DNA of 64,000 nucleotides, taken from the NCBI GenBank assembly GCA_022819985.1, contig JAJEGH010000015.1:1-64000 (forward strand), given 5' to 3'. A program made the position numbers and the translations under genes. Within the stretch, counting starts at the first letter, position 1; the number at the start of each line of letters is the position of its first letter. The DNA is from Alphaproteobacteria bacterium (GTDB lineage Bacteria; Pseudomonadota; Alphaproteobacteria; Bin65). The notes under the pieces are model-generated. The model was not told the DNA's origin, ran no database searches, and saw only the letters and a program-made list of their open reading frames with translations. Below, in pieces: positions 44,046 to 53,058 of the stretch.

Positions 44046-44822
44046 CTATTGGCGGCGGAAGCGCGACAGCCAGGGAGTTTGCAGCGTAATCGCGTCATAG
44101 AGGAGCTGGCTGCCGGAGCCCAGGAGCCCCAATGAAATGATCCCGACAACCATCAGCGGCGTCTGGAGGTTGAGTCGCGAATCCATGATGAGGAAGCCGA
44201 TGCCCTTGTCGACGGCGATGAATTCGGCGGAGACCAGTGCGATGTAGGCAAAGCCGATGCCGTTGCGCATGCCCAGGAGAACGTAGGACGCGGTGGACGG
44301 CAGGATGATGCGATAGAAGACCTGAAGCTGCGACAATCCCAGGCAGCGCGCTGCGCGCAGCCGCACCTTTGGAACCTCGCGCACCCCCGTCATGGTGCTG
44401 ACCGTCACCACCACCCAGGTGATGTAGGCGATAATCAGCAGCTTGGGCAGTTCGCCGATCCCGAACCACAGGATCATGATCGGAACGAGGGAAATCGGCG
44501 CCACGCCCTTGAGGAATTCGAAGATCGGCCCGACAACCGCGTCGACGCCGCGCAATTCCCCCAGGAGGAGCCCCGTCGCGATTCCCGCGACGACCCCGAT
44601 CGCCCAGCCCCAGCCGACCCGCCACAGGCTGATCCGGATCGATTCCCACAACAGGCCGGACTCTGCCTTTGCAACGGCCTCCTGCCACACCGCGTGGGGA
44701 TGCGGCAGCTGGACCTCGGAGACCAGCGTGCCGCTGGCGACCGCCCAGACCGCAAGCCCCGTCAGGATCGACAGGGTGGCGACGACGGCGGTCCGCCGGA
44801 TTCCGTGGCCGGGCATCGCCAT
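44046..44822 (-). CDS. NitT/TauT-type ABC permease
   Basis: 258 residues with six spans and the BPD_transp_1 loop VREVPKVRLRAARCLGLSQLQVFYRIILPSTASYVL (the EAA loop, about 120-160). Typical of SsuC/TauC permeases. It lies 4 bp after the other permease gene, so the transporter has two different permease subunits where a homodimer is usual. It is separated from the cysteine hydrolase gene by about 150 bp. Confidence 0.9.
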   Translation of the reverse strand: MAMPGHGIRRTAVVATLSILTGLAVWAVASGTLVSEVQLPHPHAVWQEAVAKAESGLLWESIRISLWRVGWGWAIGVVAGIATGLLLGELRGVDAVVGPIFEFLKGVAPISLVPIMILWFGIGELPKLLIIAYITWVVVTVSTMTGVREVPKVRLRAARCLGLSQLQVFYRIILPSTASYVLLGMRNGIGFAYIALVSAEFIAVDKGIGFLIMDSRLNLQTPLMVVGIISLGLLGSGSQLLYDAITLQTPWLSRFRRQ

Positions 44823-44826
44823 GTCC

Positions 44827-45588
44827 TCAGACCCGCCGCCTCACCGACCAGCGCGGCATGAAGCGCTCGATGGCGAACGCGATGCCCCGGTCGAACAGGA
44901 TGCTAAGAATGCCGAGGCCGAAAATCCCGATGAAGATCAGCGTCGGGTCGTAATTCTGGCGCCCGCGGATGATGAGATAGCCGAGGCCGCTCGCGGCGCC
45001 GAGCATTTCGGCCGCGACGACGACCATGATGCACAATCCCGTCGCCGTCCGGACGCCCGCCAGTATGGCGGGAAACGACGACGGAACAACGACCCGAAAG
45101 AAGGCCGAGGCGCCGAGGACGCCCAGCGTGTTCGCCGCCTTGATGCGCAGGCGGGGAACCTGCGCCACGCCGCCCCGGGCGTTCAGGGCGACGACATACA
45201 CGCCAACGTAGAAGACGAGCGAGTAGCGGGCGAGTTCGGTCACCCCGAACCACAGAAGGGCGAACGGAATGAGCGCGATCGCCGGCGTGGAGTTCGCCAT
45301 GCGCATATACGGATCGAACCAGGCGTTGACGTCGCGCGACGCGCCCATCGCGCAGCCCAACACCGCGCCGAGCGGCATCCCCACGGCAAGCGGAACCAGG
45401 AGGCGCTGCAGGGTGGCGCCGAGATGCTCGAACAGCTCGCCGGTCTCCGTCATGTACGCAAGGCCGCGCATGACATCCATCGGCTCCGGGAAAAGCAGCG
45501 GCGTACCGACGAAGGCGGCGGCGACCTGCCAGAGGATGAAGAACAGGAGGATTCCGTAAAGCGGGCCGAATCTGCCGGGCCGGATCAA
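44827..45588 (-). CDS. NitT/TauT-type ABC permease, TTG start
   Basis: 253 residues. The start is taken as TTG at 45588, which overlaps the ATPase stop (TTGA) and has GGGGAG about 9 bp upstream. Any earlier start would lie deep in the ATPase gene. Six spans are seen, with the EAA loop VAQVPRLRIKAANTLGVLGASAFFRVVVPSSFPAIL. It pairs with the permease gene at 44046 and the ATPase at 45585. Confidence 0.88.
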   Translation of the reverse strand: MIRPGRFGPLYGILLFFILWQVAAAFVGTPLLFPEPMDVMRGLAYMTETGELFEHLGATLQRLLVPLAVGMPLGAVLGCAMGASRDVNAWFDPYMRMANSTPAIALIPFALLWFGVTELARYSLVFYVGVYVVALNARGGVAQVPRLRIKAANTLGVLGASAFFRVVVPSSFPAILAGVRTATGLCIMVVVAAEMLGAASGLGYLIIRGRQNYDPTLIFIGIFGLGILSILFDRGIAFAIERFMPRWSVRRRV

Positions 45589-46379
45589 CGGGCTTCTCCC
45601 CGCCCGGCGTCGCCCGCATCCTGGACGTGGCCGATCAGCGCTTCGACGCGCCGGTATGCGGCGATGAACGCCGGATCCGCCGGGTCCCGCTCGTCCGGCA
45701 GCCCGGGCCGGAACGTATCGAGGATCCGGGCGCCGGGACCCGATGACAGGACCGTCACGTCGGTCGCCAGGATCAGCGCTTCGGAAATGTCGTGGGTGAC
45801 GAAAATCACCGTCTTGTGCGTGCGCTGCCACAGGTCCTTGAGTTCGTACTGCATACGCCGCCGCGTGATCGCATCCAGCGCCGCAAACGGTTCGTCCATG
45901 ATCAGTACATGCGGGTCCATGACCAGACCTCGCGCGATCTGCACGCGCTGCTTCATGCCGCCCGACAGTTCAGAGGGAAACTTGTGGGTGTCCTTGTCCA
46001 GGCCGACCAATTCGAGGGCCTCGAGAGCCCGGGTGCGCCGCTCCCTACGGTTGCGGACGAAATTTCTGAGGCCGAACTCGGCGTTTTCCTGGACCGTGAG
46101 CCACGGAAACAGGGCGTTGCCGATATCCTGGAAGATGACGACCCGGTCCGGTCCCGGCCCGCGGACGGGAGAGTCGTCGAAGGCGATGGTTCCGCCGGTC
46201 GGCTGTTCGAAGCCGGCGATCAGGTCGACCAGCGTGCTCTTGCCCGAGCCGCTGGGGCCGAGGATGCACATGAACGCGCCCCGATCGACGGTGAGGTCGA
46301 TGTTCGAAAGGATAACGGAGCCGCGCGCGAATTGCTTGCACAGCCCCGAAACCCTCAGCCGTTTCCAGTCGTCATCCAT
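45585..46379 (-). CDS. NitT/TauT-type ABC ATPase
   Basis: 264 residues. Walker A GPSGSGKST, Q-loop VIFQDIGNALFPWLTVQENAEFGL, signature LSGGMKQRVQIARGL, Walker B LIMDEPFAALDAITR and the switch His in FVTHDISEAL match SsuB/TauB/NrtD. It couples to the permease genes just downstream. It is the second transporter gene after the binding protein in the leftward operon. Confidence 0.92.
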   Translation of the reverse strand: MDDDWKRLRVSGLCKQFARGSVILSNIDLTVDRGAFMCILGPSGSGKSTLVDLIAGFEQPTGGTIAFDDSPVRGPGPDRVVIFQDIGNALFPWLTVQENAEFGLRNFVRNRRERRTRALEALELVGLDKDTHKFPSELSGGMKQRVQIARGLVMDPHVLIMDEPFAALDAITRRRMQYELKDLWQRTHKTVIFVTHDISEALILATDVTVLSSGPGARILDTFRPGLPDERDPADPAFIAAYRRVEALIGHVQDAGDAGRGEAR

Positions 46380-46428
46380 CGGCGAAGCTCGACCCGCCGC
46401 CGGGCAGGGCGGCGGGCCGCCCGGCCGC

Positions 46429-47391
46429 CTACATGCCCTTTACGAGGTTCGGGTCCAGCTTCTTGATATACGACCAGTCGGCCGCCTTGTTCCAGTCGAC
46501 CGGGCTTTTCAGGATGCCGAGCCCCTGCAGAAACTGCTCGATGTTGCGCATTTGCGTGCGGAAGGCGTTGTCGCTGACCAAATCCCACTTCTGTCCGCCC
46601 GAGACGTGCTCGACCAGCTTCACCGGCAGTTTGGTGAACTTCGCCACCGCCTCGAAGGCTTCCTTCGGGTTATTGGTCAGGAAGTCGGAGCCCTTCTTGA
46701 TGGCCCGCATGAAGGCATCCATCTCGCCCTTGGGCGCCGATTCGAGATATTTCCGGGACGCCAGCAGGCCGCTGTAGAACGAGTAGCCCAGGTCGCCCGA
46801 AGTCGCCAGGATCTTGAACTTGTCGCTCAGCCCCATGATTTTCTGGTCGAACGGCTTCCACAGCGACACGGCGAAGACGTCGCCTTTGACCAGTGCGGGA
46901 ACCTGGTCGAACGGCGCGAGATGAACCATCTCGACGTCTTTGACAGTGAGCCCGCCCGATTTCAGATACTGTTGCAGCATGAACTCCGACGCCGACTTGC
47001 GGAACAGGCCGATCTTCTTGCCCTTGAGGTCCGCGGGGCCCTTGACGGTCTTGGGGCCCATCATGAAGACCATGTGATTGTTGTCGGAGAACTGGGTGAC
47101 GATCACCGCATCGCCGCCTGCTCCCATCATGATCATGGGCTGATCGCCGGTGACCAGGAACTGGGCGCCGCCCGAGCGGAAGGCCTCTGCCGCCGCAACG
47201 CCGGCCTGGAATGTGCGCACGGTGACGTCGAGGCCCTCCTCCTTGAAATAGCCCTTGACGAACGCCACGAACGGCGGCGCGAAGACGGGGCTGACGCCCG
47301 AGAAAACGTTGATCTTGGTGCCCGCCGATGACGGAACCGCGGCAAAGGCCACGCCGGCCGCCGCGACCAGTGCGAGTGCAATACGTCTCAT
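46429..47391 (-). CDS. NMT1/SsuA-like ABC transporter substrate-binding protein
   Basis: 320 residues from MRRIALALVAAAGVAFAA, a Sec signal cleaved near SAG-TKI. The SsuA/TauA/NMT1 fold is shown by PVFAPPFVAFVKGYFKEEGLDVTV, FLVTGDQPMI and the DLKGKKIGLFRKSASEFML segment. Such proteins bind sulfonates, nitrate, thiamine precursors or aromatic acids. Here the surrounding Rieske oxygenase and maleamate/maleate genes suggest an aromatic or N-heteroaromatic substrate. SD AAGGGAAGGGAA precedes the start. Confidence 0.9.
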   Translation of the reverse strand: MRRIALALVAAAGVAFAAVPSSAGTKINVFSGVSPVFAPPFVAFVKGYFKEEGLDVTVRTFQAGVAAAEAFRSGGAQFLVTGDQPMIMMGAGGDAVIVTQFSDNNHMVFMMGPKTVKGPADLKGKKIGLFRKSASEFMLQQYLKSGGLTVKDVEMVHLAPFDQVPALVKGDVFAVSLWKPFDQKIMGLSDKFKILATSGDLGYSFYSGLLASRKYLESAPKGEMDAFMRAIKKGSDFLTNNPKEAFEAVAKFTKLPVKLVEHVSGGQKWDLVSDNAFRTQMRNIEQFLQGLGILKSPVDWNKAADWSYIKKLDPNLVKGM

Positions 47392-47500
47392 GGTTCGTTC
47401 CCTTCCCTTGCTGAATGACCGAAACGCACGGCCCGAAACGGCCGCTTCGATCCATACACGTCTCTGATCGGCAGTTTGCGCTCCGCTCCCGCCGGCGCGC

Positions 47501-47845
47501 TCAGATTTGCGGTTTGCAGCTCGCGTCTCCGAAACCCATCCGTTCGGGCGGAAAGGCATCGTCGATGTCGGTGGCTTTCCAGTTGAGCTCGATGGGGTGC
47601 GCGCACTCGACGAAAGTGATCAGCAGGTCGAATAGCGTCCGCTCCTCGTCCGGCAGCGCCGCGAGGTCGAAAGTCTTCAGATAGTCGGCAATCTCCTCCG
47701 CCCGCGGCGCCATGGCGTCGTAGAACGCTCGCAGCGCCTCGATCGACGTCGCCATCTGATGTAAGAAACGGTCGCGTTCGTTGCTCAGCGCCCACTCGGC
47801 CACGAACGGCTCGAGGTCGGCGAACCGATCCGGCAGCTTTTTCAT
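47501..47845 (-). CDS. Small protein coupled to Rieske dioxygenase
   Basis: 114 residues, mostly helical and acidic, with no membrane segment: LPDRFADLEPFVAEWALSNE near the start and AYDAMAPRAEEIADYL-like helices (here FYDAMAPRAEEIADYLKTFD). Its start overlaps the Rieske alpha-subunit stop by 4 bp. Similar short genes commonly follow Rieske oxygenases of this kind, but no function is established to my knowledge. It is not a typical beta subunit (no nuclear-transport-factor-2-like fold is evident). Confidence 0.75.
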   Translation of the reverse strand: MKKLPDRFADLEPFVAEWALSNERDRFLHQMATSIEALRAFYDAMAPRAEEIADYLKTFDLAALPDEERTLFDLLITFVECAHPIELNWKATDIDDAFPPERMGFGDASCKPQI

Positions 47846-49047
47846 GGCTCGGCCACCATCCGGTCGACCGCCGAAAAGTGTTTCTGCAGCAGAAGCTCCT
47901 GCTGCGAGAGAACGATGTCCGTCATGGCGCCGGACTTGAACTGCCGGTGGACGTTCTCCATCACGCCGACATCCTCGCGGAACACCTCGCGTAGGATGGT
48001 CCGGAAATAGGCGTGCGCCATGTGGTCGTCGACCGATTTGGCCTCGTAGGCGTAGTAGTCGATCGTGACGTGGGTGCGGTTCTCGTCGATCGGCCAGAAC
48101 CACCCGACCGTGTGAAAATCCCCGGCGGCCACGATGTAGATATTCGGGAAGATTTCGATGATGTCGTGCAGCCAGTTCCTGATGCGCAGCGGGTTGACGC
48201 CGGGCGGCAGATCGCGGTCCGCCGTGATGTTGGGCGTAAAGGTCGGGTACATCGGCCGCCCGCGGCCGTAGGAAATTCCCTCGGCCAGGGTGGGCTTGTG
48301 ATCGATGCTGCCCTCGACCGAATAGAGGCCGTGGTATTTCGAGACCCCGATATAGGGGCGGTGGCGCTCGGGATTCTGCGGCCCGCCCTGATAATCCGGC
48401 ACCGTCGCCCGGTGGACGTAGAGCGCGTGATACCCTTCCGAGAACGCGTTCATGACCACGTTCCAGTTGCATTCCAGGTCGATGGTCTGGTTCGCGACCT
48501 TCTGCCGGCCGTGGAAATAGCCGCGGAAGCCATCGTACCAGGAGTCCATCCACTCCCGGAGCGTCATGCGCGGTTGCCTGTCGAAGTTGACGAAGACGAA
48601 GTCCTCCCAGACTTCGGTATGGAGCGGGATAAGGCCGAGTTCCGCTTCGTCGATGCCCTTGAACTGCGTGCGGTCCGTCACCGCGGCGAGGCGGCCGTCG
48701 TTGAAATAGGTCCAGCCGTGAAAACCGCAGGTGAATTTCCGGGCGTTGCCCTCCGCCTCGGTCACCACGCGGTTGCCCCGGTGGCGGCACATATTGTGGA
48801 AGGCCCTGACCTCGCCGTCCGAACCGCGGGCGACGATCAGGCAGGTGTTCAGGGGCGGCACCTCGCGTGCGACATAGTCATTCGGGTTCGGGATATCCGA
48901 GGCGCAGGCGACCATCAGCCACCCGCGGCGATACACCTTGTCGACCTCCTGCCGGTAGAACTCCGGCGTCAGGCGTTCGTAAAAGTTGATCCGGTTGCTC
49001 AGGCCGGTCAGGTCGCCGGCGAAGGTCGTGGTCGTCTTCTCGGTCAT
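47842..49047 (-). CDS. Aromatic-ring-hydroxylating dioxygenase, Rieske alpha subunit
   Basis: 401 residues. Rieske ligands C87-x-H89 and C107-x2-H110 (NMCRHRGNRV and TCGFHGWTYF). The mononuclear iron site is E204-x2-H207-x4-H212 (AFSEGYHALYVH), with Glu where many dioxygenases have Asp. This is the CntA/choline-monooxygenase and phthalate-type spacing. It begins the leftward run dioxygenase, small protein, NitT/TauT transporter, maleamate amidohydrolase-like, maleate isomerase. No ferredoxin or reductase gene is adjacent. It diverges from the IclR regulator gene at 49175. Confidence 0.92.
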   Translation of the reverse strand: MTEKTTTTFAGDLTGLSNRINFYERLTPEFYRQEVDKVYRRGWLMVACASDIPNPNDYVAREVPPLNTCLIVARGSDGEVRAFHNMCRHRGNRVVTEAEGNARKFTCGFHGWTYFNDGRLAAVTDRTQFKGIDEAELGLIPLHTEVWEDFVFVNFDRQPRMTLREWMDSWYDGFRGYFHGRQKVANQTIDLECNWNVVMNAFSEGYHALYVHRATVPDYQGGPQNPERHRPYIGVSKYHGLYSVEGSIDHKPTLAEGISYGRGRPMYPTFTPNITADRDLPPGVNPLRIRNWLHDIIEIFPNIYIVAAGDFHTVGWFWPIDENRTHVTIDYYAYEAKSVDDHMAHAYFRTILREVFREDVGVMENVHRQFKSGAMTDIVLSQQELLLQKHFSAVDRMVAEP

Positions 49048-49158
49048 GAGGCTTGCGCTGTCGATCTCCAGGACAGGCCGGTCCGGCGGCGTCTCGGATT
49101 TGCCTTTTGCGAATCAATACGTCGGAGCGATTGATCGAAGAGGCAAAAAGCGCCTAAA

Positions 49159-49173
49159 TTCCACCAGGTGGAA
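49159..49173. promoter_or_regulatory. IclR-type operator palindrome
   Basis: Perfect TTCCACC-A-GGTGGAA (7-1-7) ending one base before the iclR-family start codon and about 112 bp from the divergent dioxygenase start. TTCCA...TGGAA symmetry is typical for IclR-family sites, so autoregulation is likely. Confidence 0.65.
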
Positions 49174-49174
49174 C

Positions 49175-50080
49175 ATGGGGGCTGCTGTGGCGCTTCGATC
49201 CGCAAAGCCGGTCCGGGCCCTGAAGCGCGGGATCCTCGTCATGCGCGCCCTCGATACCCACGGCGCCATATCGCTGGAGGAGCTGAACCGGTGCACGGGA
49301 ATCGCGAAGGCAACCCTGAGCCGCATCCTGCTGACGCTCAAGTCGGAAAACCTCGCGACCCAGCGTATTGCCGACAAGAAATGGGTTGCCGGCCCGTCGA
49401 TCGGAACGCCATCTCCGGAGGGCATCGCCCGGAAGCTGTTGGTCCAGGTTGCGATTCCCGAACTGACGAAGCTCTGCCGTAAGGTTATCTGGCCTTCGGA
49501 CTTGGCCGTCCGTTCCGGGCTTTGCATGGTTCTGGTCGAGACGAGCCGCCCCGAAACGCCGCTGATGTTCAACAAGCTGTCGGTCGGGTTTCAGGCGGAC
49601 TTTCTGCTTTCGGCGACCGGCCGGGCCTATCTGGCTTACTGCCCGGAAGCGGAAAGGCGCGAAATCCTCGACGAACTCGGCAAACGGCCGCGATACGATT
49701 TCCTGTTCAAATCCGGCCAGATGACCGCGGTTCTCGAGAGTGTCCGCGAGCGGGGCTACGGTTATCGCGATTCCCGGTGGGGCGGCCGGATCGGCACATT
49801 CAGGACCGAGTATGACGATGGACTCGACGCGATCGCCGTTCCGATCGGGCATGACGACGGGATACTCGGCTGTCTGAACATCACCTGGATCAGGTCGCTG
49901 CTACCGCAGAAGGAGATCGTCCGGCGCAACCTGCGCGACCTGAAGGATGCGGCCGGCCGTATCTCAACGCTGTTCGACCACGAGACGGCGGCCCGAACCG
50001 CCGGTCCGGGCACGGCCGGAGAAAACTGGATCCGGGGCGCTTCTCCCGTTACCCCACCGCCCGGTCGAGCACAGCCTTGA
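49175..50080 (+). CDS. IclR-family transcriptional regulator
   Basis: 301 residues from MGAAVALRSAKPVRALKRG. The winged helix-turn-helix (about 12-75) has ISLEELNRCTGIAKATLSRILLTL. The effector domain (about 95-270) has LLSATGRAYLAYCPEAERREIL and AIAVPIGHDDGILGCLNITW. It is divergent from the Rieske dioxygenase operon, so it is the probable regulator of that pathway. Its 3' end overlaps the convergent amidohydrolase gene by 32 bp. Confidence 0.92.
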   Translation: MGAAVALRSAKPVRALKRGILVMRALDTHGAISLEELNRCTGIAKATLSRILLTLKSENLATQRIADKKWVAGPSIGTPSPEGIARKLLVQVAIPELTKLCRKVIWPSDLAVRSGLCMVLVETSRPETPLMFNKLSVGFQADFLLSATGRAYLAYCPEAERREILDELGKRPRYDFLFKSGQMTAVLESVRERGYGYRDSRWGGRIGTFRTEYDDGLDAIAVPIGHDDGILGCLNITWIRSLLPQKEIVRRNLRDLKDAAGRISTLFDHETAARTAGPGTAGENWIRGASPVTPPPGRAQP

Positions 50081-51284
50081 GCAGCACCTCGGCGCCGGCA
50101 GCGCAGTCTTCCGGGGTGGCGTTCTCGATCTCGTTGTGGCTGATGCCGTCCTCACAGGGGATGAAGATCATGCCGGTCGGCGCGATCCGCGCGATGTAGA
50201 CCGCGTCGTGGCCGGCGCCGGAGACGATGTCGCGCCAACTGTGGCCGCCCTGCTCGGCAGCTGTGCGCACGGCGGAAACGCAATCCTCGTCGAAAGGCTG
50301 CGCCGGAAACTCCCAGAAATCCACGATATCGACGGTGCAGCCGGCGGCCTCGGCGATCTCTTCGAATTCGGCGCGCAGCCGGTCGTTCATCGCCGCCAGC
50401 GTGTCGTCGTCCGGATGCCGCATGTCGACGGTGAAGAAGACTTTTCCGGGGATCGTGTTGCGCGAGTTCGGGCTGGCGTCGACGAAGCCGACGGTGGCGC
50501 AGGCGTAGGGCGGGAAGGCGTGGCCCAGCCGGTTGATCGCGTCGATCATCCGGGAGGCCGCGACCAGCGCGTCCCTGCGCAACGGCATCGGCGTGGGGCC
50601 GGCATGGGCCTCCTGCCCGGTCACGGTGATCTCGTACCAGTGCTGGCCCTGCGCCCCGGTGACGACGCCGATGGTCTTCTCCTCGTTCTCGAGGATCGGG
50701 CCCTGCTCGATATGGGCCTCGAAATAGGCGCCGACCTCGCGGCCGCCGACCTCGGCCGGCCCGTCGTAGCCGATGCGTTTCAGTTCGTCGCCCAGCAGGT
50801 CGCCGGTGACGTTGTCGGGCCGGGAGAGCATCTCTTCCTCGCTGAACACGCCGGCGAAGGCGCCGGAGCCCATCATGGGCGGCGAGAAGCGGCTGCCCTC
50901 CTCGTTGGTCCAGGCGACGACCTCGACTGGCGCGTCGGTCTCGATCTCCAGGTCGTTGAGGGTGCGGACGACCTCCAGCCCGGCAAGCACGCCGTAGGCG
51001 CCGTCGAACTTGCCGCCGGTCGGCTGGGAATCGAGATGGCTGCCGGTCATCACCGGCGGGCGCGACTCGTCCTTGCCGGGTCGGCGGGCGAAGATGTTGC
51101 CGACCCGGTCGACGCGCACCGTGCAGCCGGCGGCTTCGCACCAGCGGATGAACAGGTCGCGACCCTCCCGGTCGAGGTCTGTGAGCGCGAGCCGGCATAC
51201 GCCGCCCTTCTCTGTCGCGCCGATCTGCGCCAGTTCCATCAGGGAGTCCCACAGCCGGTCGCCGTTGATCGTCAAGTTCTGCAT
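50049..51284 (-). CDS. Zn-dependent M20-family amidohydrolase (N-carbamoyl-amino-acid hydrolase / allantoate amidohydrolase type)
   Basis: 411 residues from the ATG at 51284. The dinuclear metal site includes TGSHLDSQPTGGKFDGAYG (His and Asp), AWTNEEGSRF (Glu-Glu) and AYFEAHIEQGP (His). GQEAHAGPTPM belongs to the lid/dimer domain and SGAGHDAVYIA to the C-terminal catalytic part. This is the HyuC/beta-ureidopropionase/AllC family, which releases ammonia or carbamate from N-carbamoyl or ureido compounds. It is convergent with the IclR gene and divergent from the acyl-CoA ligase gene. Confidence 0.9.
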   Translation of the reverse strand: MQNLTINGDRLWDSLMELAQIGATEKGGVCRLALTDLDREGRDLFIRWCEAAGCTVRVDRVGNIFARRPGKDESRPPVMTGSHLDSQPTGGKFDGAYGVLAGLEVVRTLNDLEIETDAPVEVVAWTNEEGSRFSPPMMGSGAFAGVFSEEEMLSRPDNVTGDLLGDELKRIGYDGPAEVGGREVGAYFEAHIEQGPILENEEKTIGVVTGAQGQHWYEITVTGQEAHAGPTPMPLRRDALVAASRMIDAINRLGHAFPPYACATVGFVDASPNSRNTIPGKVFFTVDMRHPDDDTLAAMNDRLRAEFEEIAEAAGCTVDIVDFWEFPAQPFDEDCVSAVRTAAEQGGHSWRDIVSGAGHDAVYIARIAPTGMIFIPCEDGISHNEIENATPEDCAAGAEVLLKAVLDRAVG

Positions 51285-51408
51285 GGCCGAAATCCCCGCA
51301 ATGTCGCTGCATCCCGCCGTTGCAATAGCGCTGGGGGCCGCCCGGCCGCAACCGGCATCTTGCGCCCGTCTTGCCTTCGGCGGTGCGGGGCGGATAGTAA
51401 CGGGCGCC

Positions 51409-52953
51409 ATGAACCTCGCTGCCTTCCTGCACCGCACCGCCCTGCTGAACCCGGACGCCACCGCGCTCGGCCGCGGCCTTGCGCGAATTGCGACCTACCG
51501 AGAGTTCGCCCGGCAGGTCGCGGTGCTGGCCGGGCAGATGACCGGCCGGCTCGGCCTGCAAGAAGGCGACCGGGCGGCGATCGTCATGGCCAACGTGCCG
51601 GACTATATGACCGTCAAATATGCCTGCTGGCATGCCGGGGTCTGCGCTGTGCCGGTCAATGCCAAGCTGCACCGCAAGGAATTCGCCTTCATCCTGGAGA
51701 ACAGCGGGGCGCGGGTCTGCTTCACCAACGGCGAGAAAGAGGGTGCGATTGCCGGGCTCGACGGCGAGATCGCGACGCTGGAGCGCATCGTCTCCACCGA
51801 CGGCGCGGACTGGCCCGCCCTGACGGACGGCGAGCCGGTCCCGATGGCCGAGGTCGAGCCCGACGATCCGGCCTGGCTGTTCTACACCTCCGGCACCACC
51901 GGGCGGCCCAAGGGCGCGATCCTCAGCCACCGCAACCTGGTCAGCCAGACCATGAACTATTTCGCCGATGTCGGCGAAATCGCGCCCGGCGACTGCATTA
52001 TCCATTGCGCGCCGGCGTCCCACGGCTCGGGCTGCTACGGCATTCCCCATGTCGCGCGCGGCGCGGCCCAGGTGTTCCCGGAGTCCGGCGGCTTCGATCC
52101 GGCCGAGATGCTGGACCTGCTGCAAAGCTGGCCGGGCGCCACCTTCTTCTTCGCGCCGACCATGGTGGTGCGCCTGCTCAACCATCCGGGGCTCGCGGAG
52201 GCCGATACGTCCAACCTCAAGCTGATCGTCTATGGCGGCGGGCCAATGTATGTCGAGGATCTGCTGCGTGGGATCGATTTGCTCGGCCCGAAATTCGTCC
52301 AGATCTACGGCCAGGGCGAGGCGCCGATGACGATCACCGGCCTGACCCGCGCGATGCACGAGAACAGCGGCCATCCGCGCTACCGCGAACGGCTCGGCTC
52401 GGCTGGCGTGGCGCGCACCGACGTCGAGGTCCGGGTCGTGGATGCCGACGACAACCCCCTGCCGGCGGGCGGAATCGGCGAAGTCGTGTGCCGCGGCGAC
52501 GTCATCATGCGCGGTTACTGGAACAATCCGGAGGCCACCGCCGCGACGCTCAAGGGCGGCTGGCTCCACACCGGCGACATGGGCGCCTTCGACGAGGACG
52601 GCTTCCTGACCCTCAAGGACCGCTCGAAAGACATGATCATCTCCGGCGGCACCAACATCTATCCGCGCGAGATCGAGGAGGTGCTGCTGAAGCATCCCGG
52701 CGTGCGCGAGGCCTCGGTGGTCGGCCGCCCGCACGATGACTGGGGCGAGGAGGTCGTCGCCTTCGTCGTGGCCGACGACGGGGTGGGCGGCGGCGGCCCG
52801 ACGCCCGGGGCGCTCGACCGGCTATGCCTCGACAACATCGCCCGCTTCAAGCGCCCGAAGGACTACCGCTTCGTCGACAGCCTTCCGAAGAACAACTACG
52901 GCAAGGTGCTGAAGACCGAACTGCGCGCCCTGCTGGAGGCCGAGGCCGGCTGA
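51409..52953 (+). CDS. AMP-forming acyl-CoA ligase
   Basis: 514 residues from MNLAAFLHRTALLNPDAT. ATP-binding FYTSGTTGRPKGAILSHRN (about 162), IYGQGEAPMT (about 303) in place of the common YGxTE, the hinge DRSKDMIISGGTNIYPREIEE (about 405) and the catalytic Lys in NNYGKVLKTEL. It activates a carboxylate, possibly aromatic or short-chain, to a CoA thioester. The YGQGEAP variant is common in fatty-acid/cyclohexanecarboxylate-CoA ligase-like members. It diverges from the amidohydrolase gene. Confidence 0.9.
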   Translation: MNLAAFLHRTALLNPDATALGRGLARIATYREFARQVAVLAGQMTGRLGLQEGDRAAIVMANVPDYMTVKYACWHAGVCAVPVNAKLHRKEFAFILENSGARVCFTNGEKEGAIAGLDGEIATLERIVSTDGADWPALTDGEPVPMAEVEPDDPAWLFYTSGTTGRPKGAILSHRNLVSQTMNYFADVGEIAPGDCIIHCAPASHGSGCYGIPHVARGAAQVFPESGGFDPAEMLDLLQSWPGATFFFAPTMVVRLLNHPGLAEADTSNLKLIVYGGGPMYVEDLLRGIDLLGPKFVQIYGQGEAPMTITGLTRAMHENSGHPRYRERLGSAGVARTDVEVRVVDADDNPLPAGGIGEVVCRGDVIMRGYWNNPEATAATLKGGWLHTGDMGAFDEDGFLTLKDRSKDMIISGGTNIYPREIEEVLLKHPGVREASVVGRPHDDWGEEVVAFVVADDGVGGGGPTPGALDRLCLDNIARFKRPKDYRFVDSLPKNNYGKVLKTELRALLEAEAG

Positions 52954-53058
52954 ACGCCGGCCGCAACTGCCGTCGTTCGGGGGCGGCAAAATGGTCCTTG
53001 GCCCGGCGCTGCATCGCCCGCAAGCAACCGGCACCTACGCGCTTAGACGGGGAGCAGC

